Of a stretch of DNA of 10,373 bases, positions 1 to 6,414 are shown in pieces. A program made the translations under genes and the position numbers. Each line of letters begins with the position of its first letter. Positions within the stretch are counted from its first letter, which is position 1. The stretch comes from an uncultured Clostridia bacterium (GTDB taxonomy: Bacteria; Bacillota; Clostridia; TANB77; CAG-508), in contig CANRFS010000043.1 of NCBI GenBank assembly GCA_947629965.1, forward strand, positions 1 through 10,373, given 5' to 3'. Under the pieces are notes generated by a model. It ran no database searches, was not told where the DNA came from, and saw nothing but the letters and a program-made list of their open reading frames with translations.

Positions 1-1698
1 TGTAACTATATGTTCTGTATTTGATATGTTGTTTGTCTCTATCATCCTTTGCAGACTTTTAATTTCTGCTCCTTTTCGAGTTCCTTCATATACTGTAAAT
101 TGACTGTTAAATACTTGAATTGCCTGAGCATTTAATTGTGAAATTGGATCTGGATCTGTATTTGCATTTGCGTTTGTATTTACATATTCTTCAACACTAT
201 TATAAGTTTGTCCATTTATCTGTATTTCACCCGAAGATAAATTTTGTTCTTGAGTAACTGCGTTTTGTGTATTTTTAGTAGCCTCTTTAGCTGTTTCAAA
301 CACTCCCATCATATTACTCATAGAAGATACAAACAATTCATTTTTAAGCTTCTCTGATAATAAATTTCCTAAATTAGTAAATAAATTTGTTATTTGTTCT
401 TGCGAAAGGTCATTTATTACTAAATGATTTCCTGCTTCAAACCCTTCGATTTCTGGTACTGATGCAAAGTTTGTTGTATTCGTTAATTCTATATTTTCTA
501 CTATACCTTCTCTTGATGTGAATTTTATTGCAAATTTTAAGCCAACATTATTAGCATTAAGTGCTCCTGTCCTTGATAAATTTACATCGTATCTTGCTTC
601 CTCTTCACCGTTTATAAATGTTGATATAGCAATGTTATAATTTTCTTGTTGCTCACTATTTGATGTTTTTGCAACTTCAAAAATAATTTGAGAATCTGAA
701 TTATAACCTACATCTACACTACTTAATCTTAATATAGTTTCATCGTTATTTTTTTCTATAGCTATTTCTATGCTATCTGTTTCGTTTTCAGTTATATTTA
801 TGTCTAATTTAACTGTTTGTTTTCCTTGTTTATACGCAGATATAGTTAAAACTTTAATGTTTTCTTCATCAGTTATTTCTTCTGAAATTTGTTCTATATT
901 TTCATCTATATAATCCTGGTAATCTTCAACTGTAACATTGCTATTTACCTTTTTTATTATATTAAATAATTGTTCATCATCTCTAGCATTTTTTAATACT
1001 TTTATTAATATTTTTTGTAAATCTTTTAATTTTATATCTGCTCCATATCCATCTGCTTTTACTGTATTATCTCCTAAAGTAATATCTGTTTTTTCAAGTT
1101 TATAAAAATTATCTTCAGGTATTTCTTCAAGTGCAATATTTAAATACCTATTAAGTATAGAATTTAACTCTTCATTAGTTATATTGCTTGCTTGATTATT
1201 AAACTCTATTTTATCTCGTACATTTTCTGTAATTCCTAGTTTTCTTGCAAATTCATTCAAATTGTTATTTTCTACCACTATATATTGATTAACAACATTC
1301 TTAAATAATATTCCATTAAAATCTTGAACCTTTAAATAATTCATTTCAAGTAAAGCCTGATCGCCTTGGTTTACACTTATATCATAGTTTGCTTTGTTAT
1401 TTACTGGGTCAGAACTTCCTGAAATCTTTATTTTTTCATTTATCTCTTGTCCTTCTCCTGATAAAGTAATATTAATTTCTCCAATGTCTGAATGTGCTTC
1501 ATTTTTTATTCTTTCTGAATAATTATTATATTCTTCTAGATTAATAAAATCTGTTAAATCAACTTGTCCTGCATATTTTACAAAAATTTCTTTATCTGCT
1601 TTAAAAATATCTGTTGCAAAATATAATACTGCAAATCCAACACACCCTATAAGCAATATTATTACTAATGTAATAATTAAAATATGAACTTTCTTCAT
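1..1698 (-). CDS. Large membrane-anchored extracellular protein, unknown function, C-terminus cut by the window edge
   Basis: An open frame of 566 codons runs from the ATG at 1698 to the window edge without a stop. The start is set by AAGGAGA at 1704-1710. Residues 4-28 form one hydrophobic segment after MKK, so the protein is probably held in the membrane with the rest outside. An LIGC string at residues 16-19 resembles a lipobox, but the hydrophobic run continues past the cysteine, so I favour a signal anchor. The body is acidic, rich in Asn, Glu, Ile and Thr, and lacks enzyme motifs I recognise. Near the visible end, residues 530-549 read FNSQFTVYEGTRKGAEIKSL; from memory this type of F..F..Y.G...G..VK.L segment recurs in uncharacterised clostridial secreted proteins. 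The function is unknown. An adhesion or envelope role is only a guess. It is divergent from the cysteine-rich gene at 1893. Confidence 0.85.
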   Translation of the reverse strand, partial: MKKVHILIITLVIILLIGCVGFAVLYFATDIFKADKEIFVKYAGQVDLTDFINLEEYNNYSERIKNEAHSDIGEINITLSGEGQEINEKIKISGSSDPVNNKANYDISVNQGDQALLEMNYLKVQDFNGILFKNVVNQYIVVENNNLNEFARKLGITENVRDKIEFNNQASNITNEELNSILNRYLNIALEEIPEDNFYKLEKTDITLGDNTVKADGYGADIKLKDLQKILIKVLKNARDDEQLFNIIKKVNSNVTVEDYQDYIDENIEQISEEITDEENIKVLTISAYKQGKQTVKLDINITENETDSIEIAIEKNNDETILRLSSVDVGYNSDSQIIFEVAKTSNSEQQENYNIAISTFINGEEEARYDVNLSRTGALNANNVGLKFAIKFTSREGIVENIELTNTTNFASVPEIEGFEAGNHLVINDLSQEQITNLFTNLGNLLSEKLKNELFVSSMSNMMGVFETAKEATKNTQNAVTQEQNLSSGEIQINGQTYNSVEEYVNTNANANTDPDPISQLNAQAIQVFNSQFTVYEGTRKGAEIKSLQRMIETNNISNTEHIVT

Positions 1699-1780
1699 AC
1701 ATCTCTCCTTATCTTTTGCTTTAAATGAATATTAATCATTTAATAAACAAATTTAATCAATAAATTAAAATATATAATTT

Positions 1781-1789
1781 ATTATATCA
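1781..1789 (-). promoter_or_regulatory. Extended -10 promoter candidate for the large anchored protein
   Basis: The minus strand reads TGATATAAT, a perfect TGnTATAAT extended -10 element, about 80 bases upstream of the start at 1698. No good -35 box is found at the expected distance, which extended -10 promoters can tolerate. The region is very AT-rich, so chance matches are common. Confidence 0.45.
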
Positions 1790-1819
1790 TAACATTTTTT
1801 CAATATCTACATTTTATAT

Positions 1820-1848
1820 CACTTTTCTTTTTATTTTTACATATTATA
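1820..1848 (+). promoter_or_regulatory. Candidate SigK-type sporulation promoter for the cysteine-rich gene
   Basis: CATATTATA at 1840-1848 fits the SigK -10 pattern CATAnnnTA known from Bacillus and Clostridium. The bases CACT at 1820-1823, 16 bases upstream, supply the AC of the short -35 element. It lies 44 bases upstream of the chosen ATG at 1893. The match is visible, but the background is AT-rich and the -35 element has little information, so the assignment is an inference supported mainly by the spore-coat-like nature of the gene. Confidence 0.35.
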
Positions 1849-1892
1849 TATTAAGCTTAACGCTAGAATAAAAAAGAAAAGGAATGATATTA

Positions 1893-2381
1893 ATGGATTT
1901 TGAAAAAGACTTTTGTCCTGTAGTTAAAGTTGATGGATTTATTGAGAAGGGTAAACAATTTGACTTGGAAATTAATCTTCCAGAAGATAACAGAAATGTA
2001 ATCTATGGTGTAATTAGAGACTGCTACAAAGATCCTGTTGAAAATGCTGTAGTAAAACTTATAGAGGTATCTTGTGAATATGGTAAGGAAGAAAGAAAGC
2101 CAGTTTCTCATACGTTTACAGATAAAGACGGAGAATTTGTTTTTGGACCACTTTGCCCAGACAAATCATATGAAATTCAAGTTTGGGTAGATAGAGTAAA
2201 ACATGTAAAAATTTGCAAAGAATGCAAACGTCAAGGTAAATGTCTAAAAGGTGTAAAATTAGAATGTGATGAAAAACCATTCAACGATGACTACAAAGAC
2301 GATGAAAAATGCGACTGCATGGATAATTACAAAGATAATTGCAATTGCAAGCCTAAACCTGAACCTAAATGTTGTAAGTAA
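1893..2381 (+). CDS. Cysteine-rich protein with carboxypeptidase-regulatory-like (Ig-like beta-sandwich) domain, putative spore surface protein
   Basis: A 162-residue protein. An in-frame ATG also exists at 1884, but AAGGA at 1879-1883 would touch it; the same site sits 9 bases before the ATG at 1893, so that start is chosen. Residues of about 30-100 carry the pattern of a carboxypeptidase-regulatory-like domain: VIYGVIRDCYKDPVENAVVK, then a TDKDGEFVFGPLCPDKSYEI segment typical of the turn and last strands. The remainder is a cysteine-rich tail with IC..C....CL and paired CDC and CNC motifs; I count 14 cysteines in all. There is no signal peptide or membrane segment. Similar small proteins occur in Clostridia and have been regarded as spore coat or exosporium components. 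That role is inferred here from composition and from a SigK-like promoter. Binding of a metal or disulfide cross-linking is possible but unproven. Confidence 0.85.
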   Translation: MDFEKDFCPVVKVDGFIEKGKQFDLEINLPEDNRNVIYGVIRDCYKDPVENAVVKLIEVSCEYGKEERKPVSHTFTDKDGEFVFGPLCPDKSYEIQVWVDRVKHVKICKECKRQGKCLKGVKLECDEKPFNDDYKDDEKCDCMDNYKDNCNCKPKPEPKCCK

Positions 2382-2428
2382 GATAAAGGCATTTTGCTGA
2401 TCAATAATTTAAATCATGCAAAGATAAT

Positions 2429-2478
2429 AAAAAATAACCATGAATATAATTTTTAATTATCATTCATGGTTATTTTTT
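2429..2478. terminator. Long bidirectional intrinsic terminator
   Basis: A 17-bp stem pairs 2429-2445 with 2462-2478, starting with an A-tract and ending with a T-tract. A further 5 bp (2446-2450 with 2456-2460) extends it after a single bulged C at 2461. It sits between the convergent cysteine-rich gene (stop 2381) and the leftward operon ending at 2549, and its A/T symmetry lets it work for both strands. Confidence 0.85.
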
Positions 2479-2548
2479 CTATTCTGTATTCAACATAGAC
2501 TTTTTATATCTAAATTATAATATCAACCAAATTAATACTACAGTTTTA

Positions 2549-2686
2549 TTAAAAAGCTCCCATTTTTTTTGCTAATTGTTTTCCTCTTTTCATAATTCTT
2601 TTTTTATTCATCATTCCATCATTATACATCATTGCAACTCCTGCTGCTACCATTGTTCCGATAATCATACCTTTAACAAATTTCAT
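2549..2686 (-). CDS. 45-residue glycine/methionine-rich small protein, unknown function
   Basis: A short but convincing gene: AAGGAG lies just upstream on the minus strand (2694-2699), followed by ATG at 2686 and a TAA stop at 2549-2551. The protein begins MKFVKGMIIGTMVAAGVAMM, a short hydrophobic, glycine-containing segment of about 16 residues, and ends with a strongly basic tail (NKKRIMKRGKQLAKKMGAF). This layout resembles small YtxH-like membrane-associated proteins found in Clostridia, though I cannot assign a family firmly. It is the last gene of the leftward operon, 26 bases after the second TSUP half, and is followed by the terminator at 2429-2478. Its position suggests co-expression with the transporter, but no role can be read from it. 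Confidence 0.75.
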   Translation of the reverse strand: MKFVKGMIIGTMVAAGVAMMYNDGMMNKKRIMKRGKQLAKKMGAF

Positions 2687-2712
2687 AAAACTTTCTCCTT
2701 TCTATTTTTCTT

Positions 2713-3096
2713 TTACTTATTATTTGTATTTATGCTTTTTTTATTCTGTTTTATTAATGAATATATTTCATAAATTGTAATAATCATCAAAAAAATTCCA
2801 AAATATTTTTTTAGATGATTAACATCCATATTTACAGATATTTTCGCACCAATAATTGCTCCAACAATACCAGCTATAGCTACTGGAATTCCAATTTTCC
2901 AGTTTATTAATTTTTCTTTTATAGTTGTTATTATTGCTGTTATAGATGTTGGAACAAAAAATACTAGATTTGTAGCTTGCGCTATGTGCTGATCTATTCC
3001 CATAAAAACAGAAAGTATGAGAATAAGGATTGTTCCTCCTCCCATACCTGTACCACTTATAGTTCCTGATATTACTCCTGTTAAAATTTCTAACAT
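2713..3096 (-). CDS. Half-size TSUP (TauE/SafE, DUF81) membrane permease, second half
   Basis: A 127-residue integral membrane protein with about four hydrophobic segments. The glycine-rich opening GVISGTISGTGMGGGTILIL and the later GIVGAIIGAKI are the repeated signatures of the TauE/SafE sulfite/sulfonate/organoanion exporter family. Full-length members have about 250 residues made of two such repeats, so this is one repeat. It has its own start, with AAGGAG at 3101-3106 just before the ATG at 3096, so it is not a broken fragment of a longer gene. The charged C-terminal tail (KQNKKSINTNNK) is probably cytoplasmic. It lies 24 bases downstream of the other half, with which it most likely forms a heterodimer. 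The substrate is unknown; sulfur-containing anions are usual for the family. Confidence 0.87.
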   Translation of the reverse strand: MLEILTGVISGTISGTGMGGGTILILILSVFMGIDQHIAQATNLVFFVPTSITAIITTIKEKLINWKIGIPVAIAGIVGAIIGAKISVNMDVNHLKKYFGIFLMIITIYEIYSLIKQNKKSINTNNK

Positions 3097-3120
3097 TTTT
3101 CTCCTTTTTTTCGGATAATT

Positions 3121-3465
3121 TTATATAACCATTTTTATAGACACATAACTTAAAAAAATTATAAAAGTTATTTTTAAAATTTTATCTGATAGTTTTTTTA
3201 GTAATTTTGCTCCTATAAAGCCTCCTATTATACCACCTATAGCGCATTTTATACCGATACTCCAGTCTATAAAATTGTTGTTATAATAAAACAATCCACT
3301 TGTTATAACCATAGGAAGAATTGCAAATACTGATGTCGCCCTTGCTTCTGCTTCATCTAAATTAAATATATGAACAAGCGCTGGTACAACTATCATTCCT
3401 CCACCTGCTGCAAATAATCCACTTATGAATCCAGCAATTATTCCTAATGATATTTTTTTAATCAT
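3121..3465 (-). CDS. Half-size TSUP (TauE/SafE, DUF81) membrane permease, first half
   Basis: A 114-residue integral membrane protein with about four hydrophobic segments. GFISGLFAAGGGMIVVPALV near the N-terminus is the characteristic TauE/SafE repeat opening, and GGIIGGFIGAKLLKKLSD matches the second conserved glycine-rich helix of the repeat. The ATG at 3465 is chosen; a GTG two codons upstream (3471) is possible, and neither has a strong ribosome binding site. The ATG overlaps the stop of the upstream 83-residue gene (ATGATTAA), so translation is probably coupled. The pair of half proteins, encoded in tandem, would together supply the two repeats of a normal transporter. Substrate and direction cannot be read from the sequence. 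Confidence 0.87.
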   Translation of the reverse strand: MIKKISLGIIAGFISGLFAAGGGMIVVPALVHIFNLDEAEARATSVFAILPMVITSGLFYYNNNFIDWSIGIKCAIGGIIGGFIGAKLLKKLSDKILKITFIIFLSYVSIKMVI

Positions 3466-3709
3466 CTTCACTTTCTTTTAGGCTTTTTTCTTTTTCATTT
3501 CTATATTTTTCAAACATTTTTTCTGCAAGTAATGTTAATTCTTTATCACATTTAAGCATTTGAAATATTATTTCTTTTCTTAATTCTTCATTTTCTATAT
3601 TTTCTGCTTTATCTAAAAAAGCTTGTAATTCCTTTAAATAATTTTGGCCATTGGCCTTCCAGTTTATATATTCTACTTTTTTCATATTTATAGTTTTACT
3701 AAAATTCAT
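3458..3709 (-). CDS. 83-residue charged helical protein, unknown function, first gene of the TSUP operon
   Basis: The frame is open further upstream to 3841, but that stretch would contain the promoter and gives low-complexity Ile/Lys/Asn residues. The ATG at 3709 has AAAGAGG at 3719-3725, 9 bases upstream, and is chosen. The 83-residue product is rich in Lys and Glu and looks almost entirely alpha-helical (YLKELQAFLDKAENIENEEL and so on), with one cysteine (MLKCDKEL) and no membrane segment. I do not recognise a family. It ends in an acidic tail, ESEDD, whose stop overlaps the start of the first TSUP half by translational coupling. A cytoplasmic partner or regulator of the transporter is a possibility suggested only by position. 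Confidence 0.72.
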   Translation of the reverse strand: MNFSKTINMKKVEYINWKANGQNYLKELQAFLDKAENIENEELRKEIIFQMLKCDKELTLLAEKMFEKYRNEKEKSLKESEDD

Positions 3710-3737
3710 TTTTTTATACCTCTTTTTTTTATTTTGC

Positions 3738-3767
3738 CTTATATTAGTATTTTTTACTGTTAGGCAA
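3738..3767 (-). promoter_or_regulatory. SigA-type promoter for the four-gene TSUP operon
   Basis: On the minus strand TTGCCT (3762-3767) and TATAAG (3738-3743) are separated by 18 bases. The predicted transcript begins near 3731, about 20 bases before the ATG at 3709, leaving room for the ribosome binding site. It falls inside the upstream extension of the 83-residue frame, supporting the shorter start. Confidence 0.5.
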
Positions 3768-3791
3768 CTTTTTATTACGTTTATCGTTATA

Positions 3792-3819
3792 TTGATTTTA
3801 CTCCATGTTATTTTAATAC
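3792..3819 (+). promoter_or_regulatory. SigA-type promoter candidate for the small XRE regulator
   Basis: TTGATT at 3792-3797 and TAATAC at 3814-3819 with a 16-base spacer precede the gene at 3868 by about 50 bases. It diverges from the TSUP operon promoter at 3738-3767, only about 25 bases away, so a repressor bound between them could affect both. Confidence 0.4.
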
Positions 3820-3867
3820 ATAAAATGATAAAATACAACAAAATTATATAAAGTGAGATGAATTAAC

Positions 3868-4086
3868 ATGATAAAAATTAAATTGTCGGATTTATTAGGA
3901 AAAAATAAAATGACTCAAAAGGCATTAGCCGAAATGACTAATATACGTCCAGCTACTATTTCAAAAATGTATTATGAAGAAGTCAAAAGAATTGATGTTA
4001 AACACCTTAATAATATTTGTAAAGCTTTTAATTGTGAAATTTCTGAATTATTAGAATATATACCAGACGATAAAAAAAATAAATAA
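3868..4086 (+). CDS. Small Cro/C1-type (XRE) helix-turn-helix regulator
   Basis: A 72-residue protein consisting of little more than one helix-turn-helix domain: MTQKALAEMTNIRPATISKM (residues about 15-34) is the classic Cro/C1 pattern, with the recognition helix in the RPATISKM part, and residues of about 43-62 (DVKHLNNICKAFNCEISELL) form the following conserved helices. It resembles the YozG/HTH_26 type of minimal regulator. The start has AAGTGAG at 3851-3857. It is transcribed away from the TSUP operon and shares a compact intergenic region with it, which makes regulation of that operon and of itself a reasonable inference. The gene ends inside the A-tract of a terminator hairpin. Confidence 0.87.
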   Translation: MIKIKLSDLLGKNKMTQKALAEMTNIRPATISKMYYEEVKRIDVKHLNNICKAFNCEISELLEYIPDDKKNK

Positions 4087-4144
4087 AAATGGACAGACTC
4101 CAAATGTTGAAAAGTTTTTTTACATTTGGAGCCTATCCATTTTT
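4085..4144. terminator. Bidirectional terminator with symmetrical mismatches between convergent genes
   Basis: A 9-bp outer stem (4085-4093 with 4136-4144) and a 10-bp inner stem (4098-4107 with 4122-4131) are joined by CAGA/CCTA, where the middle two bases pair and the outer two do not. The A-tract on the left and T-tract on the right let it end both the XRE gene, whose stop codon overlaps it, and rarA, which stops at 4153. Confidence 0.8.
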
Positions 4145-4152
4145 GTTTGTCT

Positions 4153-5395
4153 TTAATCTATAGTATCATCTTTTATATAATACTTTGTTCCTAACATTTT
4201 ATCTGGCAAATATTGTTGTTCAACTTGATGATTTGGATAGTCATGCGGATATTTGTATCCTACTCCATATCCAAAATCCTTCATTCCACTAGCTGGAGCA
4301 TTTCTAATGTGCATTGGAATTGTTCCTGTATCTTTTGTTCTCACATCTTCTAATGCTCTTTCTACTGCTAAGTATGAAGCATTTGATTTTTTAGAATTTG
4401 CAACATATATAGCAGCTTCTGCAAGTATTATTCTAGCTTCTGGCATACCTATACTATGAACTGCTTGCATTGCGCTATTTGCTACTACCAAAGCATTAGG
4501 ATTTGCAAGCCCAACATCTTCAGATGCACAAATTGTAATTCTTCTTGCCAAAAATACAGGATCTTCTCCTCCTTCTAAAGCTCTTGCTAAGTAAAATACT
4601 GTTGCATCTGGGTCACTACCTCTCATAGATTTTATAAATGCACTTATATTATCATAATGACTGTCACCGGATTTATCAAATATAGCCTTTTTCTTTCCTG
4701 TACTATTTGCAGCTATCTCATCTGTTATATCAATTACTCCATCTGCATTTACTGGAGTTGTGAGTACTGCAACTTCTAAACTATTTAATGCTGTTCTTAC
4801 ATCTCCGTTTGAAACTTCAGCAATTTTTTTTAGCGTTTCGTCTTTTATTTTTATATTATAACTGCCCAAACCTTCTGGATTTTTTATCGCATTTTTTAAA
4901 ATTGTAAACACATTGTCTATTGTTAATGGGTTTAATTTAAAAATCATTGATCTTGAAATTAAAGCTTTGTTAACTTCAAAATATGGATTTTCTGTAGTTG
5001 CACCAATTAGTATAACTGTTCCATCTTCTACAAATGGAAGCAAAGCGTCTTGCTGAAGTTTATTAAACCTGTGTATCTCATCTATAAATAAAATACATTT
5101 TCCATTTGGGTTAAGTAATGGATTTCTTGCTTCTTCTATTGCATTCTTTATATCTCCTACTCCACTAGTTACTGCATTTAATTTTATAAATTTATATTTT
5201 GTTGTATTACTAATTACTTTTGCAAGAGATGTTTTTCCGAGATCCTGTTGGTCCCCATAAGATTATACTTGATAGTCTATCTGCTTTTATTGTTCTATAT
5301 AGCACTTTATCTTTTCCAAGTATTTCTTCTTGTCCAACAAATTCGTCTAGTGTTTTTGGTCTTACTCTATGCGCTAATGGTACACTTAAATCCAT
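4153..5395 (-). pseudogene. rarA: rarA (mgsA) replication-associated recombination AAA+ ATPase, interrupted by a one-base frameshift in Walker A
   Basis: RarA is a RuvB/clamp-loader-like AAA+ ATPase acting at stalled replication forks. The ATG at 5395 has GAGGAA upstream (5401-5406). The N-terminal part begins MDLSVPLAHRVRPKTLDEFV and reads in frame to IILWGPTGS (residue 52). There an extra base near 5239 changes the reading frame. Removing it restores GPTGSGKTSLAKVI, followed without a stop by the Walker B segment CILFIDEIHRF, a sensor-1 region ILIGATTENPYFEVN, and the RarA C-terminal domain ending in YLPDKMLGTKYY. The restored length is 413 residues, normal for the family. As written, only a 61-residue fragment is made from the start; the rest (open from about 5238 to 4153) has no good start. 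The gene follows ruvA by 36 bases. Everything except one base is intact, so a sequencing error or a very recent mutation is likely. Confidence 0.92.
5237..5241 (-). other. Single-base frameshift site in the rarA Walker A motif
   Basis: The minus strand reads GGATCTCGGAAAAACATC. Deleting the C opposite position 5239 gives codons for G-S-G-K-T, the invariant P-loop. Reading on either side agrees with RarA in two different frames, so the site can be placed to within a few bases. Confidence 0.9.
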
Positions 5396-5431
5396 GATTT
5401 TTCCTCTTTTCCTATATGAATTGTAATTTGT

Positions 5432-6031
5432 CTAATTTTTTGCTAAATACTTTAAGGCTTGTTTTATTATTTCTTCTAATTCTAGATTTTTTGTATCTAC
5501 CTTTTGTAATACATTTTCTATTTCTTTTCTAGTATATCCTAAAACTTGAAGTGCTGAAATTGCTTCACTAGTATTATTATCATTTTCAAGTATAACATTT
5601 ATTTCCTCATTTGCTTCTATTGCGCTTTCTGTTTTTAGTTTATCTTTTAATTCTAAAATAATTCTTGCTGCTGTTTTTTTGCCAACGCCTGGTATCTTTA
5701 CAAGTTTTGAAACATCATCTGTAATTACTGCTAAGGCAAAGCTTGATGGACTTATTTCTGACAGCATTACTATTGCAGATTTTGCTCCAATTCCGCTTAC
5801 AGATAATAAAAGTTCAAACATTCTTAATTCTTCGTTTGAAGAAAATCCATATAGACTTATATTATCTTCTCTTACATAATAGTATGTATATACTTTAACA
5901 GTATCTCCTAACTCACCTAATCTTTCAATAGATTTTGTTGGCATAAATACTTTATACCCTATTCCTTGTACATCTATTATAACAAATGTATCTGCTTTTG
6001 TGTCTAATTTTCCTTTTACATATGCAATCAT
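5432..6031 (-). CDS. ruvA: Holliday junction branch migration complex subunit RuvA
   Basis: RuvA binds Holliday junctions as a tetramer and recruits the RuvB motor. The 199-residue product has the family's normal length. Residues 1-62 form the OB-fold domain (MIAYVKGKL, IDVQGIGYKV, YYYVREDNISLYGF). Residues of about 63-140 carry two helix-hairpin-helix motifs, SVSGIGAKSA (77-86) and IPGVGKKTA (113-121), that contact the junction backbone. A linker of variable sequence leads to domain III (about 155-199, SEAISALQVLGYTRKEI), which contacts RuvB. The frame extends to 6052, but AAGGAG at 6039-6044 lies 7 bases before the ATG at 6031, and MIAYVKG is the usual N-terminus. rarA, not the usual ruvB, follows directly; ruvB must be elsewhere. 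Confidence 0.97.
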   Translation of the reverse strand: MIAYVKGKLDTKADTFVIIDVQGIGYKVFMPTKSIERLGELGDTVKVYTYYYVREDNISLYGFSSNEELRMFELLLSVSGIGAKSAIVMLSEISPSSFALAVITDDVSKLVKIPGVGKKTAARIILELKDKLKTESAIEANEEINVILENDNNTSEAISALQVLGYTRKEIENVLQKVDTKNLELEEIIKQALKYLAKN

Positions 6032-6065
6032 CTTAATTCTCCTTGCAAACAAATTTTCTGTTACT

Positions 6066-6093
6066 ATTCTATCACAATAATTTTATTTTGCAA
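6066..6093 (-). promoter_or_regulatory. SigA-type extended -10 promoter for ruvA-rarA
   Basis: On the minus strand TTGCAA (6088-6093), a 16-base spacer and TAGAAT (6066-6071) preceded by TG form a good extended promoter, about 35 bases before the ruvA start. No promoter is needed between ruvA and rarA, so the two are probably one transcript. Confidence 0.6.
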
Positions 6094-6119
6094 TACTTAA
6101 TTTAATTTTTATTTTTAAG

Positions 6120-6147
6120 TTTACAAATCTAATTTTTGTGTTATTAT
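6120..6147 (+). promoter_or_regulatory. SigA-type extended -10 promoter for the 76-residue membrane protein
   Basis: TTTACA at 6120-6125 and TATTAT at 6142-6147 are separated by 16 bases, and TG at 6139-6140 supplies the extended element. It diverges from the ruvA promoter with about 26 bases between the two -35 boxes. Confidence 0.55.
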
Positions 6148-6183
6148 ATATTTATATTATATTTTAATGAGTAGGTGAATAAT

Positions 6184-6414
6184 ATGAAAAATGATCCTAA
6201 TAATACAAATACTAAAAAAAATACTACTAATAATGAAGGTTATATTAAAAGATATACTTCTACATTTAAATCACTTATAAATAATGAAATTCATAAAGAT
6301 TCTGATGAACGTTCTAGAGACTTCAAAGCTTTAATCTTAACAATAATAATTGTTGCTATATTAATATTTATAATATGGAAAATTCCTTTTTTGCACAGTT
6401 TTATATTTCCTTAA
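6184..6414 (+). CDS. 76-residue tail-anchored membrane protein, unknown function
   Basis: A GTG at 6175 is in frame, but it lies within the ribosome binding site TAGGTG (6172-6177); the ATG at 6184 is 6 bases downstream of it and is chosen. The first 20 residues are a low-complexity Asn/Thr/Lys stretch (KNDPNNTNTKKNTTNNEGY). The middle is charged and probably helical (residues 20-48), and one hydrophobic segment, LILTIIIVAILIFIIW (about 51-66), lies close to the C-terminus, so most of the protein should be cytoplasmic with a membrane tail. I recognise no family. It has its own promoter and is divergent from ruvA; nothing in the context indicates its job. Confidence 0.72.
   Translation: MKNDPNNTNTKKNTTNNEGYIKRYTSTFKSLINNEIHKDSDERSRDFKALILTIIIVAILIFIIWKIPFLHSFIFP

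Noticed and set aside
2285..2310. DYKDDEK in the cysteine-rich protein resembling the FLAG epitope
   Set aside because: Only a partial match inside an acidic repetitive tail (DDYKDD, DNYKDN); natural composition explains it and there is no vector sequence nearby.
2713..3465. The split TSUP genes as one transporter broken by a frameshift
   Set aside because: Each half has its own start; there is a 24-base gap with a ribosome binding site between them, and half-size TSUP proteins are a known arrangement.
3710..3841. Longer form of the 83-residue protein starting at 3841
   Set aside because: The extension covers the promoter (3738-3767), has low-complexity composition, and the ATG at 3709 has a well-placed AAAGAGG.
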